This document shows positions 1-8,974 of a stretch of 64,000 nt of DNA, piece by piece. The notes beneath the pieces were generated by a model. The model did no database searches, was not told the DNA's origin, and worked only from the letters and a program-made list of their open reading frames with translations. A program made the translations under genes and the position numbers. The first letter of the stretch is position 1. Each line of letters starts with the position of its first letter. This DNA comes from JAJRAN01 sp963827135 (lineage in GTDB: Archaea > Thermoplasmatota > Thermoplasmata > Methanomassiliicoccales > UBA472), in contig CAWGZX010000008.1 in assembly GCA_963827135.1 (NCBI GenBank), positions 1-64,000 on the forward strand. The letters are read 5' to 3'.

Positions 1-879
1 TGCAGTCCCCTGGGACAACACCCAACTTCTTCTGACGCGCCAGGGTCTCCTCGCGTAACCTGTCCCAACCTTGTTTGAACTGCCCTTTGTATTTATCGGC
101 CCATTCCTTGGGAGCATTGGTGCGGGGCGTGGGTCGCACCTGGGGCGAAATAGATGAAGAAAGGCTTGTCAGGCGCAAGAGCCTTCTGCTGGCTGACCCC
201 GGCAATGGCCTTATCGGTCAGATATCCTCCATCAGGTGGTAGCCTTCCTCGGGGGTCTCTTTCGGTTCGACCCGAACGGTCCCCTCATACAAGGATGGTA
301 ACTTGGCTGGTACACCTCCTCCTATGAATCCGTAGAAATACTCGAACCCGCCTCCTCCATTAGCCAAGCATAGAAAGGCCCAACCGGGTTCGCCTGCCAA
401 ACGGGCACCTCATGGCACTTGCCGAACTGCGCTGTGCTATAAGCCATCCGCTTCCGGGTATTCGCCAGCAGCGGCGACATCGTGTTCGGCAGTACTGAGC
501 AATAGCCAGGTGCTCCAGTGGCAATTTCGGTAATCCCACCCATGCCGCAGGAGTGATGATTGCGACCTGTGAGCGATGCCTGACGCGTGGGTGGACGTGG
601 TAGCGCGCAGTGGTGTGGAAGCGGTTATACTTCAGACCTCCCGCGGCGAGCTTCTCTGCACTTGGTGTCTTGCAAGGCCCTCCAAATGCGCTCGAGGAGC
701 CGATCCCTGCATCGTCGATAAGCACTATCAGGATGTTCGGCGCACCCTGTGGAGGGCGCAACTGCTCTATGGGCGGAGAACCTGTATCTGGATGACTCAC
801 GTCATAGGTGATTCAATTTTGGCTTAGATGTACCAGCCATTGGCAGATTTGTCCGCTTCGCAATATCTTCGTTGATCAT
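1..879 (-). pseudogene. Arylsulfatase, decayed and cut by the window edge
   Basis: Reads as the N-terminal part of a type I arylsulfatase (sulfate-ester hydrolase, alkaline phosphatase superfamily) running off the left edge. An ATG at 879 follows a G-rich ribosome site (about 882-892), but an in-frame stop comes after 25 codons and the rest is readable only by repeated frame switching: APNILIVLIDDAG (about 705-745), MGGITEIATGAPG (about 505-543), GGGGFEYFYGFIGGG (about 315-358) and KPFFIYFAPGATH (about 130-170). The metal-binding Asp pair survives. At the position of the formylglycine motif CxPxR (577-610) no frame encodes a Cys; the best frame gives RPPTR. Losing both the frame and the catalytic residue points to a real pseudogene rather than only sequencing error. 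Confidence 0.85.
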
Positions 880-1398
880 GATGTCCCCCCTCAGGACTGA
901 GATGGATTGGTTGCTAGACATCTAATATCTTTTCTGTGGGCGGTGCAATCAACGAATAAGGTGCTAAACCATAATCCGATCAGGAGCAAATTTGGATTGA
1001 TCTGGAAATATTCAGGCAAACTTCGCTGCCAATCTCCCCCAAGGAGTCCTTTTCGTTCTTCTCGAGCCACGGTGCTTCAATGTCTCGCCAATACTACATT
1101 ACGAACTCAATAATCATTACCCATCGGGAAAGGATGTAAGTAACAAGGAATGTAAATGAAACGATGGGCAGGGCAATTTCATTGTCATATTCAGTACCTG
1201 AGCTGCCATCATCAATTTATCAGATTCTTATAAAAAATCACCTGGGGGAAGGAGTTGCACCTTCGAGTATAGACTTCGGGGGGCCCATACAAGTGCTCTG
1301 GCACCCAGGCTATTAAGATACTCGAGATGCTGTCAGTGGAAGAACCTTCTGCTACAATTTTCACTGAGCGGAATAAACCCAAAGCCAAGTCCACTGGG
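880..1398. other. Intergenic stretch without a recognisable gene
   Basis: About 520 bases between the two decayed genes. No reading frame resembles a known protein and no tRNA-like or repeat structure was seen. It is more AT-rich than the flanks and probably holds the promoter of the former arylsulfatase plus eroded sequence. Confidence 0.5.
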
Positions 1399-3123
1399 TC
1401 ACTCTCGCTTCCCCTCTAACCAGTCATCGATGACCTTCTGCACGGACATGCCAGGACATAATTCTCCAAAGCGCTCGTTCAGACCTGCTTTCGTGATGGA
1501 ATCGCGACAGCTCCCAAGGCTTCTGCCAGCCTGACTGAGGTCCCTGCGGCCTTGAGCTCATCGTAGAGGTTGGCAAGCATCTCAGTCGCCGACAGGTCCA
1601 TGTAAGGAGCGCTGCGCATGCTCAAAACTACCAGTTCCACCTTTACTCGCTCCTTTACGAGCTTCTTGACCTCTTGTCTAACCCTTGCCACGTTCGGGAA
1701 AATCGAGGGGACCTTCGATGCGCAGACCAAGGACACCAGGTGTAATTTCGTTCTGAGGGCTCCGATCCATGTCCGTATATTCAGTAGTCCCAGGAATTTT
1801 CCGAGTTGGGTGATGCCTGGTTTGGAGATACGATAGAGCAGTGCGAGCAAGGTGAGCGCGACCCCGATGAATACTCCCTGGAGCAACCCGAATATCAGCA
1901 CTCCTGCCATAGCCGCGATAGCAAAAAAGGAATTCCAGCCTGTCGAAGGCATAGACGCTCTTTAGAGCCTTGATGTCCACAAGGGCGACCATGGATGAAA
2001 CGATGACCACACCGATTATGACCGTGGGGAGGTTGCTGAAGAACGAGGCGAAGAAGAGCAGCACAAGGACGATGACCAGTGCCGCCACAGCCCCGGAGAG
2101 CTGGGTCTTGGCATTACTATCGAAGTTTATGCTGGTGTTGGAAGCGCTTCCATCAACCGGCATACCTTGGAAGAAACTGGCAGACATATTCGCCGCTCCG
2201 TAGGCCGTGAGCTCCTGGTTGCTATCCACTTCGTAGCCACCTTTCTTAGCAAATGTCTTGCTCACCGAAACTCCCTCGATATAGGTTATGAGGAACAGCC
2301 CGACAGCGATGGTCAACAGGGCATCGAGGGTCTGTCCGCCCATGGATGGAGCCACAAAACCTGGCAGACCATCAGGAATAGGTCCGACCACAGCGATCCC
2401 TTTCTCAATCATAGGAAGAAGAATAGCCGCGATGGTTGCCAGGATGATGAGAACGAACTTCAAAGGGAGCTTCTTGAACACCTTTTTTCCCAAATAGAGG
2501 AAGGCGAATCCTATAATGGCTAGGGCTATGGTCGGGAGGTTCGCCTCGTTGATATGCTGCAGATAGTAAACCACGAGGTCTACGAACTCGCCGCTAGCTC
2601 CTTCGATTCCCGTAATCTTCCCCAACTGCAGGGCGATGACGTACAGTGCGAGCCCGACCTGAAAACCGATCAGAACGGTCTGAGAAATGAAGTTGACGAT
2701 GAAGCCCATCCTAATGATCCTAGCGATGATGAGCAGCAGGCCAGCGAGGAAAGCGAGCATCGCCACCGCCGCGATGTACTGATTGGAATCGGCGAAAACC
2801 AATCCCATCAAACCTGTTCCGACCAACGCGGCTGGACCTGATGATGGGACCACAATAAGGTGTTTCGATGACCCAAAGATGAAGTAAGCGATGAGGGAAA
2901 CCACCGCCGCGTATAGGCCATATTCTGTGGGAACACCTGCAAGGCTGGCATAACCCATGGCGGCAGGGATTATCACCATTCCAGCGGTCAATCCAGCTGT
3001 TAAGTCCGTTTTTAAAAATGACTTATCATATCGAGGGAGCCAATCTAGGACTGGGACGGACGACTTCAATCGCTCCCTGAACTTGATTCTATTTCCCTCC
3101 CCATTGACTATCTGATTTGGCAA
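1399..3123 (-). pseudogene. SulP-family anion permease, frameshifted
   Basis: A SulP/SLC26-type permease (sulfate, bicarbonate or other anion uptake). The N-terminal two thirds (3123 to about 1940) is one clean frame with the family opening LPRYDKSFLKTDLTAGLTAG, GYASLAGVPTEYGLYAA and many hydrophobic segments. The last helices and the cytoplasmic STAS domain are present but split across frames, with shifts near 1935, 1805, 1690 and 1493: LLQGVFIGVALTLLALLYR, ITPGVLGLRIEGPLDF, MDLSATEMLANLYDELKAAG and finally ERFGELCPGMSVQKVIDDWL ending at a TGA at 1399-1401. Four shifts in 450 bases at the C-terminus suggest decay, though sequencing error cannot be excluded. With the neighbouring sulfatase remnant it looks like a lost sulfate-related module. 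Confidence 0.8.
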
Positions 3124-3300
3124 TCCAAGGGACTAATTGAATAAAAAATAATCGGTCCCCGAATCCACCTGACTTCATTCATTATTACCAAAAAATCAGA
3201 GGAATGGCTTACAGTGGTTAGCTCAAATATAAAGATCAGATTTAGTTTCTTGCATAATTAATTATTCGCCATAAGATATCCATATCTTGAGAAGTCCTAC

Positions 3301-3750
3301 ATGGCCACCTGTCCTCGTTGCAAGAAAGAGGGACTTGAAGTCGAGAAGATTACTGTGGCAAACCACACCAAGGAGAGATGCTGGCCTCTTGGTGATGAGA
3401 AGTATTACTATTGCGATTCGTATGACTGCGATGTAATCTACTTCACAACCCCGGGGAGGGCATTGAAGAGGGACGACGTCAAAACCCGCGTCACATTCAA
3501 AGAGAAGGATTCGCCAAAGCCGCTTTGCTACTGCAAGCAAATCACGGAGGAGGATGTGATTAAGGCAATAGAGAACGGCGCGAAAACCTTCGAGGAGGTC
3601 AAGCAAGCAACTGGCATAGGCGGCGGGGGACAATGTAAGATTACCAATCCAGCGGGACGCTGTTGCTCTCGCAACTATAAACCTTTGATCGAGGGTGAGT
3701 TGAAGAAGAGAGGACTTGGATCTGTTGGCTCGCCATTAACCTTATCCTAG
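3301..3750 (+). CDS. CopZ-like zinc / [2Fe-2S] protein
   Basis: 149 residues. The N-terminal half resembles the zinc-binding domain of archaeal CopZ (CPRC near residue 4, further Cys in YYYCDSYDCDV), and the C-terminal half is a BFD-like [2Fe-2S] domain with CYCKQITEEDV and the later GGGGQCKITNPAGRCC. In Archaeoglobus CopZ these precede a copper-binding HMA domain, which is absent here. The family is linked to copper handling and redox; a role in metal homeostasis or as a small electron carrier is inference. It is monocistronic, read away from the decayed permease. An AT-rich promoter region lies at about 3240-3270. Confidence 0.75.
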   Translation: MATCPRCKKEGLEVEKITVANHTKERCWPLGDEKYYYCDSYDCDVIYFTTPGRALKRDDVKTRVTFKEKDSPKPLCYCKQITEEDVIKAIENGAKTFEEVKQATGIGGGGQCKITNPAGRCCSRNYKPLIEGELKKRGLGSVGSPLTLS

Positions 3751-3841
3751 GGCCCTGACTTCGCCGCAATCCTGCTGCTAATTTTAATATCGCTCCTTCG
3801 CATTCCAAGACCTGGCGTTTCTTGTCGAGGGGCTTGAAAGC

Positions 3842-5008
3842 ATGAGCAAGACGAATAAGACGGCTGGCGACCCTGTGTCCCTACCGGCACCATCATTTGC
3901 GGGAGGAACTAAGGCTATCACTACAACGCCGATTGTCGGAAAGCCGAAGCAGACGAACGCCGAGATGTACGTCCCTGGCGAGGAGGAGCTCGAGACCGGT
4001 GAGATGCGAGTGACGGTGCTCGGCAGTGGTAATCCTTGGGTCACCCGCGGTCAGGCCTCGGCCAGCATCCTCGTCGAAATCGGTAACGCCGAGCATGACC
4101 TCCTGGTTTTCGACCTCGGGAGTGGCTCACTCGCGAACTTCGCGAGCCTGAAGCTGCCAGTCAACATGCTCAATAAAGTATTTCTGACTCACCTTCATGC
4201 CGACCACATGGGCGATCTGCTCACCCTTTCCGGCAGCTACGCAAAGGTGGGACGAGCAGACGGACCGATCTATGTATGGGGTCCTAATGGGACTGAACCT
4301 CGCCTTGGGACGCGGCACTTCATCGAAGCGATCCAGGAAGTGCTGGCGTGGGACGCCGAAGCTGGCGGCGGAGCCATCAACCCTGACAGCATGAGGATTA
4401 TTGTCTCCGAGTTCGATTTCAGCCGGACCCAAGTTATCTACGAGGAAAACGGTGTGAAAGTGACATCATTTCCCGTGGTCCACGCAATAAGCGGCGCAGT
4501 CGGATACCGAATCGATTTCGCTGGCCTGTCGTTCGTTTACTCGGGCGATACTCGGGCGTGCTGGCCGCTTGTTCGTGCCTGTGATGGGGGCGTCGACCTG
4601 CTCATCCACGAATGCTTCCCACCTGCTGCAGCGCTCGCGGCCGCATCGGGTCTCTCCATTGAGCGGGCAACGATCGCGCTCAATTCCGCTCACACCTCGC
4701 CAAGGGCCGCCGGCAAGGTGTTTAGGCTTGTGAAGCCGCGCATGGCTGGCCTATGGCACACGCTCTTATCTCCTCAAGTGATCCCCTTGGTCTTTGCGGA
4801 GCTTAGGGCGGTTTATGATGGTCCATTAGTCCAGACCCAGGACCTGACGGTGTTCAATGTCACGAAGGAGGCGGTAATCGCTCGCCAGGCGATGGTATTG
4901 GAACAGTTACCGCCGACCCCAGGGATTCCCCGAGTAGCCTACACACCCGTCGCGCATAAGCCTCCAGAATGGTGGGCAGAGGCGCTCATCCCACTTGATG
5001 ATCCCTAG
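3842..5008 (+). CDS. MBL-fold metallohydrolase
   Basis: 388 residues with a complete metallo-beta-lactamase signature, THLHADHMGD (around residue 117), and later metal ligands in VVHAISGAVGYRIDF, YSGDT and an HTSP motif. The opening TVLGSGNPWVTRGQASAS and FDLGSGS resemble RNase Z/arylsulfatase-like MBL proteins, including the group annotated near guanitoxin enzymes (GntH); I would not assign that pathway here. There is a roughly 55-residue polar N-terminal extension. Start is the ATG after GAGGGGCTTGAAAGC. Codon usage seems looser than in the core genes further right, and it lies beside two pseudogenes, so it may belong to an acquired segment. Confidence 0.7.
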   Translation: MSKTNKTAGDPVSLPAPSFAGGTKAITTTPIVGKPKQTNAEMYVPGEEELETGEMRVTVLGSGNPWVTRGQASASILVEIGNAEHDLLVFDLGSGSLANFASLKLPVNMLNKVFLTHLHADHMGDLLTLSGSYAKVGRADGPIYVWGPNGTEPRLGTRHFIEAIQEVLAWDAEAGGGAINPDSMRIIVSEFDFSRTQVIYEENGVKVTSFPVVHAISGAVGYRIDFAGLSFVYSGDTRACWPLVRACDGGVDLLIHECFPPAAALAAASGLSIERATIALNSAHTSPRAAGKVFRLVKPRMAGLWHTLLSPQVIPLVFAELRAVYDGPLVQTQDLTVFNVTKEAVIARQAMVLEQLPPTPGIPRVAYTPVAHKPPEWWAEALIPLDDP

Positions 5009-5224
5009 ATGGTGTTGGGAGATGGTCGTAATCAGGCCATGCCTCCAAAGCACCAGGGAATGGTTAGCTGTCTCGGCGAGAAGACGGCCAAATCAATTAT
5101 TGAAAGGGTTTGGAGTTAGATATCAAAAATACAGGCGAACGGTGAAGTTTGCAGGTTTCTTTCGATATGGTCAGCCAACTTAACGGGTTAAAGCTAAATA
5201 TGTCCAATCATTTCCTCGGGCAGA

Positions 5225-5488
5225 ATGAGCAAGATAGAGGTCGACCCAGAGGTGATCGATTACATCAGGAGGACGGGCAAGGACTTCAGGGTCTCGACCG
5301 ATTGCTCTGGCCCAGTCATCCTTCCCACCGATCTCAAGTCGCCTAAGGAGACAGACCTGAGGATTGAGGTCGGCTCCAACACACTCTATATCAGCAGGAT
5401 ACAGGCCAGGTACATAGACCGTGTCACTATGGACATGCTCTATGACCCATCCAGAAGGCTCAACTGCTACCTTTACGACGAGATCTGA
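5225..5488 (+). CDS. Conserved small protein of unknown function
   Basis: 87 residues, MSKIEVDPEVIDYIRRTGKD at the start, acidic, with two Cys (DCSGP and NCYLYDEI). No family recognised. An AT-rich element (AAATAT around 5193-5198) lies about 30 bases before the ATG, as expected for a short-leader archaeal promoter. Its last 29 bases overlap the end of the convergent ThiI-like gene. Function unknown; a partner role with the sulfurtransferase is only a neighbourhood guess. Confidence 0.6.
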   Translation: MSKIEVDPEVIDYIRRTGKDFRVSTDCSGPVILPTDLKSPKETDLRIEVGSNTLYISRIQARYIDRVTMDMLYDPSRRLNCYLYDEI

Positions 5489-6119
5489 GCTCCTCTGCGC
5501 GACCCGCAGAATTCTTGACAATGGCTTGGAAGTCTATTTTGGCCTGTTGCGAAAGCAGGTCCTCCAAAGTGCACATGGTAATCGGGCGGTTCGGGACGAC
5601 GGTGCATGGCGTGGCCTCGCCGATGGAGATCTCGTATGTGCCGATGCTCTTGGCCAGGCTCTCGATCTCGATCTTGTCCAGGCCGATCAACGGCCTAAGG
5701 ATGGGGAACCTTAGCTCATAGGACTCGACCTTGATGTTATGGAGCGTCTGGGAAGCGACCTGGCCTAAAGACTCGCCAGTGACGACGGCCTCGCCCCCTA
5801 TCAATAATGCTATTTCCCTAGCTACATGCAGCATCGTCCTCTTGCATAGAACGCATTGATAAGGGGTGGAGCATTGCTTGGCAAAGGCCTCCTGGCTTGG
5901 ACCATGCGGCGCCACGAACAACCTCATCTCCACATCGAGCGCATCCTCGAGGCGCTCCCTGAGCCGGATCACCTTCTCCGTTGCCGTATCGTTCGTGAAA
6001 GGGCGGTTGTCCATGTGAAGTAGCACGACTTCTGCGCCCCTTTCAGCCAGCATATACGCGGCTACTGGCGAATCGATGCCGCCGGACAACAGACAAACCA
6101 TCCTCATTCTTGGCCTCAT
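5460..6119 (-). CDS. ThiI-like PP-loop sulfurtransferase lacking THUMP
   Basis: 219 residues corresponding to the ATP-pyrophosphatase domain of ThiI, which activates tRNA uridine 8 for thiolation and in some lineages feeds thiamine synthesis. The PP-loop reads LLSGGIDSPVAAYMLAERG near the N-terminus; the conserved Cys appears in YQCVLCKRTM and the ESLGQVASQTLHNI motif is intact. The THUMP/ferredoxin-like RNA-binding domain and the rhodanese domain of bacterial ThiI are both absent, so this is a stand-alone catalytic module; another protein may supply RNA binding. Tail overlaps the convergent gene by 29 bases. Confidence 0.85.
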   Translation of the reverse strand: MRPRMRMVCLLSGGIDSPVAAYMLAERGAEVVLLHMDNRPFTNDTATEKVIRLRERLEDALDVEMRLFVAPHGPSQEAFAKQCSTPYQCVLCKRTMLHVAREIALLIGGEAVVTGESLGQVASQTLHNIKVESYELRFPILRPLIGLDKIEIESLAKSIGTYEISIGEATPCTVVPNRPITMCTLEDLLSQQAKIDFQAIVKNSAGRAEELRSRRKGSS

Positions 6120-6178
6120 GCGTCCGATGGGTGAGCTCGCTTAACTAATTTGATAGAATTGGTAGAAAAGGTTTCGTC

Positions 6179-6358
6179 CTAGTTGTTGAGCCGGAGATTG
6201 TCGGATGAGCCTAGCCCAGGATAGGGGGCGAACTCCTCGTCCTCCTCTTCGGACTCGATGATGATGCTGAAAAGCATGTTGACGATCTCACGCATCTGCC
6301 TGAGCTCGTTCTTCAGTTCTGCGATCTCCCGAGACAGGTCCTCGTTGCTCTTTGCCAT
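6179..6358 (-). CDS. 59-residue coiled-coil acidic protein
   Basis: Start chosen at 6358 because GGTGGAGAGAGG sits directly before this ATG; an upstream in-frame ATG at 6454 has no such support. The product has a heptad-like helix (LSREIAELKNELRQMREIV), a short hydrophobic stretch (MLFSIII) and a run of acidic residues (ESEEEDEEF). It follows csl4 on the same strand after about 80 bases. No known family; a small oligomerising or partner-binding protein is likely. Confidence 0.6.
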   Translation of the reverse strand: MAKSNEDLSREIAELKNELRQMREIVNMLFSIIIESEEEDEEFAPYPGLGSSDNLRLNN

Positions 6359-6440
6359 CCTCTCTCCACCTTTCCATTCAGTTTGTTGCGATATGAACTT
6401 TCGCTTCGAATTTCCGGAGGGCGAAACGGGTCCCTGCAAC

Positions 6441-7007
6441 TCAGAACTCCACATCGCCGTAGTCGTCAGCTATCTTGCGGGACTCGTTACGCTCGCAGTT
6501 GTTGCAGTACAGCCCCTTCTCCTTCCGGACCAAGGGTTGACGGCACCTCTTGCATAGCGCCTTCACCACCCCGAGATGGGGCCCCGCGGTCGTCAGCTGC
6601 ACCGAGGGCCTGCCCTGGATCACCTTTGCCCTGATTATGTCGCTCGGCCTCACCTCACGTCCAGCGTCCTGGACGTAATCGGACGAGAGCTTGGAGATGT
6701 GGATGGTCCCGTTAGTATCCCCGGCGATCTCCCTCTCCCGACCCTCGATGGCCACGACCTCGCATATGGCCATCACGCTCTTGACATCGGTGACCGCGCA
6801 GAAAACGAAATCCCCTGGCTTGAGCTCGGCCATAGGGTTGAACGGCTTAACCCTGGCCACTTTCTCCGTATTGTCCAGCTCAAGCTCTCCCATGGTGGCG
6901 GCGAAGACCTTGCCGTCCTCCTCATATGTGCCCTCGGCCGGTAGGAACTCCTCAGCCTCCGCTACCTCCTCGCCGGGCAAAACTGACCTTTTCTCTAACA
7001 TAATCAT
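6441..7007 (-). CDS. csl4: Exosome RNA-binding subunit Csl4
   Basis: 188 residues with the Csl4 plan: an N-terminal lobe opening LPGEEVAEAEEFLPAEGTY, an S1 RNA-binding domain (LKPGDFVFCAVTDVKSVMA through SDIIRAKVI) and a C-terminal zinc ribbon (CKRC then CNNC). Csl4 caps the archaeal RNA exosome and recruits substrates or DnaG for 3'-5' RNA decay. Its start overlaps the end of the METTL5-like methyltransferase by 4 bases, an arrangement compatible with translational coupling. Confidence 0.93.
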   Translation of the reverse strand: MIMLEKRSVLPGEEVAEAEEFLPAEGTYEEDGKVFAATMGELELDNTEKVARVKPFNPMAELKPGDFVFCAVTDVKSVMAICEVVAIEGREREIAGDTNGTIHISKLSSDYVQDAGREVRPSDIIRAKVIQGRPSVQLTTAGPHLGVVKALCKRCRQPLVRKEKGLYCNNCERNESRKIADDYGDVEF

Positions 7008-7618
7008 TCACCGTGTGTCTGGATGCGGAGAAGCAGAACCTCCACATCCTTATTAGCCTTTTTATGGAACGCGAAGGTATGAGGGATTTCCAATTTATAC
7101 CTTTTTAGTACTTCCGCCTTACTTCCAGTGGCAGTAACCATTTCGACCAGGAATTCCTGCGTGATGGCGTTGTGAAGGGAGTAGACGACCTCGGCCACCT
7201 CCATGGCCTTGCTAAGAAAAGGTCGGTCCGCGTGCCTCCTCTGCGATCCGAACGGCGGGTTCATGACCACCGTGTCCACCTTTTCCTTGAACTCACTCAC
7301 ATCCCCTAGGGCCAATTCGATCCTCACCCCTGCCCTCTTGGCGTTCTCCATGGCTATGCCCAACGCCGACTGGTCCTTGTCCAGGCCCAGAACCGATTCG
7401 GCCCCCAACAGGGCCGCCCCTATCGCCAGCATCCCCGTGCCGCATCCAAGGTCCGCTACCTTCAGGCCAGCTATGTCGCCCTGGGAATAGGCTAGGAAAA
7501 GCAGGTCCGCCGCGATGCTCGCCGGCGTCGGATATTGCTCATCAGAAGGATTCGGAGTTGCGAAGGGTTCGACCTTCTGCAGGGCGATCTCCAGTTCCTT
7601 CTTCTTCAGATGGACCAC
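7004..7618 (-). CDS. METTL5-like RNA N6-adenine methyltransferase
   Basis: 204 residues. SAM-binding motif VADLGCGTGMLAIGAALLGA near residue 58 and the catalytic NPPF motif (VVMNPPFGSQRRHADRPFL) place it in the METTL5 group, which in eukaryotes methylates 18S rRNA adenine; archaeal members sit beside RNA-processing genes. The N-terminal KKKELEIALQKVEPFATPNP and EQYPTPASIAADLL are characteristic of the family. Coupled with csl4 through a 4-base overlap, pointing to an RNA-related job. The exact target base is inferred. Confidence 0.85.
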   Translation of the reverse strand: MVHLKKKELEIALQKVEPFATPNPSDEQYPTPASIAADLLFLAYSQGDIAGLKVADLGCGTGMLAIGAALLGAESVLGLDKDQSALGIAMENAKRAGVRIELALGDVSEFKEKVDTVVMNPPFGSQRRHADRPFLSKAMEVAEVVYSLHNAITQEFLVEMVTATGSKAEVLKRYKLEIPHTFAFHKKANKDVEVLLLRIQTHGE

Positions 7619-7624
7619 CAGGCT

Positions 7625-7930
7625 CTAGATCTCATAGTCGACGGCAATGCGATGCTCCCTCACCCTCATCACCAGATCGGCGACTTTCTGGTGCTCGGGG
7701 TGCTTCACATAGGCATCCAACGCCTCGTAGCTATCGAAATCAACGATGAGGACGAGGTCGTAATTGCTGCCGTTCTCCAGGCTGTTGATCCCTACCTCCA
7801 ACCTCCGGACGAGCTCCGGCATCTTTGGCGGCAGTGCCTCGAGGCCCGCCTTGACCCGCCGCAGGTTCGTCAGCTTGTCATGACCATCCGCGTCGTCCTT
7901 GAACCTCCACGCCACAACATGCCTTATCAT
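7625..7930 (-). CDS. Dabb-family stress-response barrel protein
   Basis: 101 residues from an ATG at 7930 preceded by GGAGGTCGCTTA, a good ribosome site; a longer form from 7957 lacks this. The opening MIRHVVAWRFKD and later LEVGINS, YDLVLIVDFDS and YVKHPEHQKVA are typical of the dimeric alpha-beta barrel (Dabb) family. Members are small stress-linked proteins or cyclase-like enzymes; the role here is unknown. It follows the HTH-CBS regulator by about 20 bases and likely shares its transcript. Confidence 0.8.
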   Translation of the reverse strand: MIRHVVAWRFKDDADGHDKLTNLRRVKAGLEALPPKMPELVRRLEVGINSLENGSNYDLVLIVDFDSYEALDAYVKHPEHQKVADLVMRVREHRIAVDYEI

Positions 7931-7953
7931 TAAGCGACCTCCGCTCCTCGTGC

Positions 7954-8598
7954 TCACTGGTTGATACCTAGGTTCAGGAAGTCAGCGCTCGTGAGGATGC
8001 CAACGATCTGGCCCTTCCTCGACACTAGCACCGCCTCTTCCCTCTGCAGGTGGACGGACGCCAATTCGATGGGCGTGTCCTCAGACAGTATGGGGAAGGG
8101 ATCCATCATGACCTCCTCCACCTTGGTCTGCATGACCATGTCATAGGTCTTGCGGTTCGCCCTGGTCTCCTCGATGGTGTAGTCGCGGATCCGGTCGTCG
8201 GTTATCCCACCAACAACCTTATCGCCAACCATCACCGGCAGCTGGGTGAAGCGGCCCTTCATCATCCTCTCCACGCACTCTCCCACCGTCTGCTCCGGCA
8301 CCACCTGCACCACGCCCCTAGTGGCCAGATCACCGACGGTCAGCTGCGCTCCCAGCTTCATCCCCTCGACCTTCCGCCTCCTGAGGACCTCCTCGAAGGC
8401 CATGAGGATCTTGCGAACGTTGCTGTAGGAAGGGTCGATGGACCCCCTCTCGATCTTGGCGATCAACGACTGGCTCACTCCAGCAAGCGAGGCGAGCTCG
8501 CGCTGGGACAAGTTGAGCCGCTTCCGCATCTGCCGTATCTTGTCCAGGTCTGGCAATTGTGGGACCAAGGCCATTCTCTGAGTCGTCAAAAGATTCAC
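7954..8598 (-). CDS. XRE-type HTH regulator with two CBS domains
   Basis: 214 residues. Residues about 20-70 are a Cro/CI helix-turn-helix (MRKRLNLSQRELASLAGVSQ then LIAKIERGSIDPS), followed by a paired CBS module (VGDLATRGVVQVVPEQTV; KVEEVMMDPFPILSEDTP; GQIVGILTSADFL). CBS pairs usually bind adenosyl ligands, so this is probably a nucleotide- or SAM-responsive regulator, common in euryarchaea. GTG 8598 touches its ribosome site; TTG 8589 would be better spaced from GGGGAG and may be the true start. A perfect inverted repeat overlapping the TATA box just upstream suggests autoregulation. Confidence 0.85.
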   Translation of the reverse strand: MNLLTTQRMALVPQLPDLDKIRQMRKRLNLSQRELASLAGVSQSLIAKIERGSIDPSYSNVRKILMAFEEVLRRRKVEGMKLGAQLTVGDLATRGVVQVVPEQTVGECVERMMKGRFTQLPVMVGDKVVGGITDDRIRDYTIEETRANRKTYDMVMQTKVEEVMMDPFPILSEDTPIELASVHLQREEAVLVSRKGQIVGILTSADFLNLGINQ

Positions 8599-8622
8599 TC
8601 CCCGTTAACGATGATGACGACA

Positions 8623-8639
8623 GGAATATAAAATATTCC
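8623..8639. promoter_or_regulatory. Perfect inverted repeat over a TATA box
   Basis: GGAATAT-AAA-ATATTCC: 7-base arms are exact reverse complements with a 3-base centre. It lies 25-41 bases before the regulator's GTG, just where an archaeal TATA box is expected, so a dimer bound here would block TBP. Best guess is the operator of the adjacent HTH-CBS protein. AT-rich palindromes can occur by chance, so binding is inference. Confidence 0.5.
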
Positions 8640-8974
8640 TATACTACACACCACGATTCCGAAGTTACTTTGAAATTGACATATGGAATCCGGATAATTG
8701 AATTGGATCGCTCCTAACGCGCGAGAACAGCAATTTGTCTAATATTCGCTCTAGATATCTGCGATTCTCACATTGTAATTCTCTTTTTCAACGTGATTCT
8801 TTGTTTTTCGTAGAAATTTATTCCGTAACGATTCAAAGGAGCACAAATGCTTAAAATAAGGGTCCGAGGTGACTCCGAGCATCATCAGCGAGGATGTTCA
8901 GGTAATCCATAGGATGCCTGCGCCTCGTCGCGGATGAGTCCGGTGTAGACTTGCCGGTAGGGCAGGAACCAAAC
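8640..8974. other. AT-rich divergent promoter region
   Basis: About 335 bases between the HTH-CBS regulator and glutamate synthase. The left part (8640-8870) is markedly AT-rich. TATA-like elements for the rightward operon are AAATTTATT near 8813-8821 and CTTAAAATAA near 8850-8859. The final 100 bases before the ATG are GC-rich and would be transcribed leader; I saw no convincing riboswitch or RNA gene there. Confidence 0.4.

Noticed and set aside
8860..8974. Possible structured RNA leader of glutamate synthase
   Set aside because: Only weak, short complementary segments; no recognisable riboswitch core.
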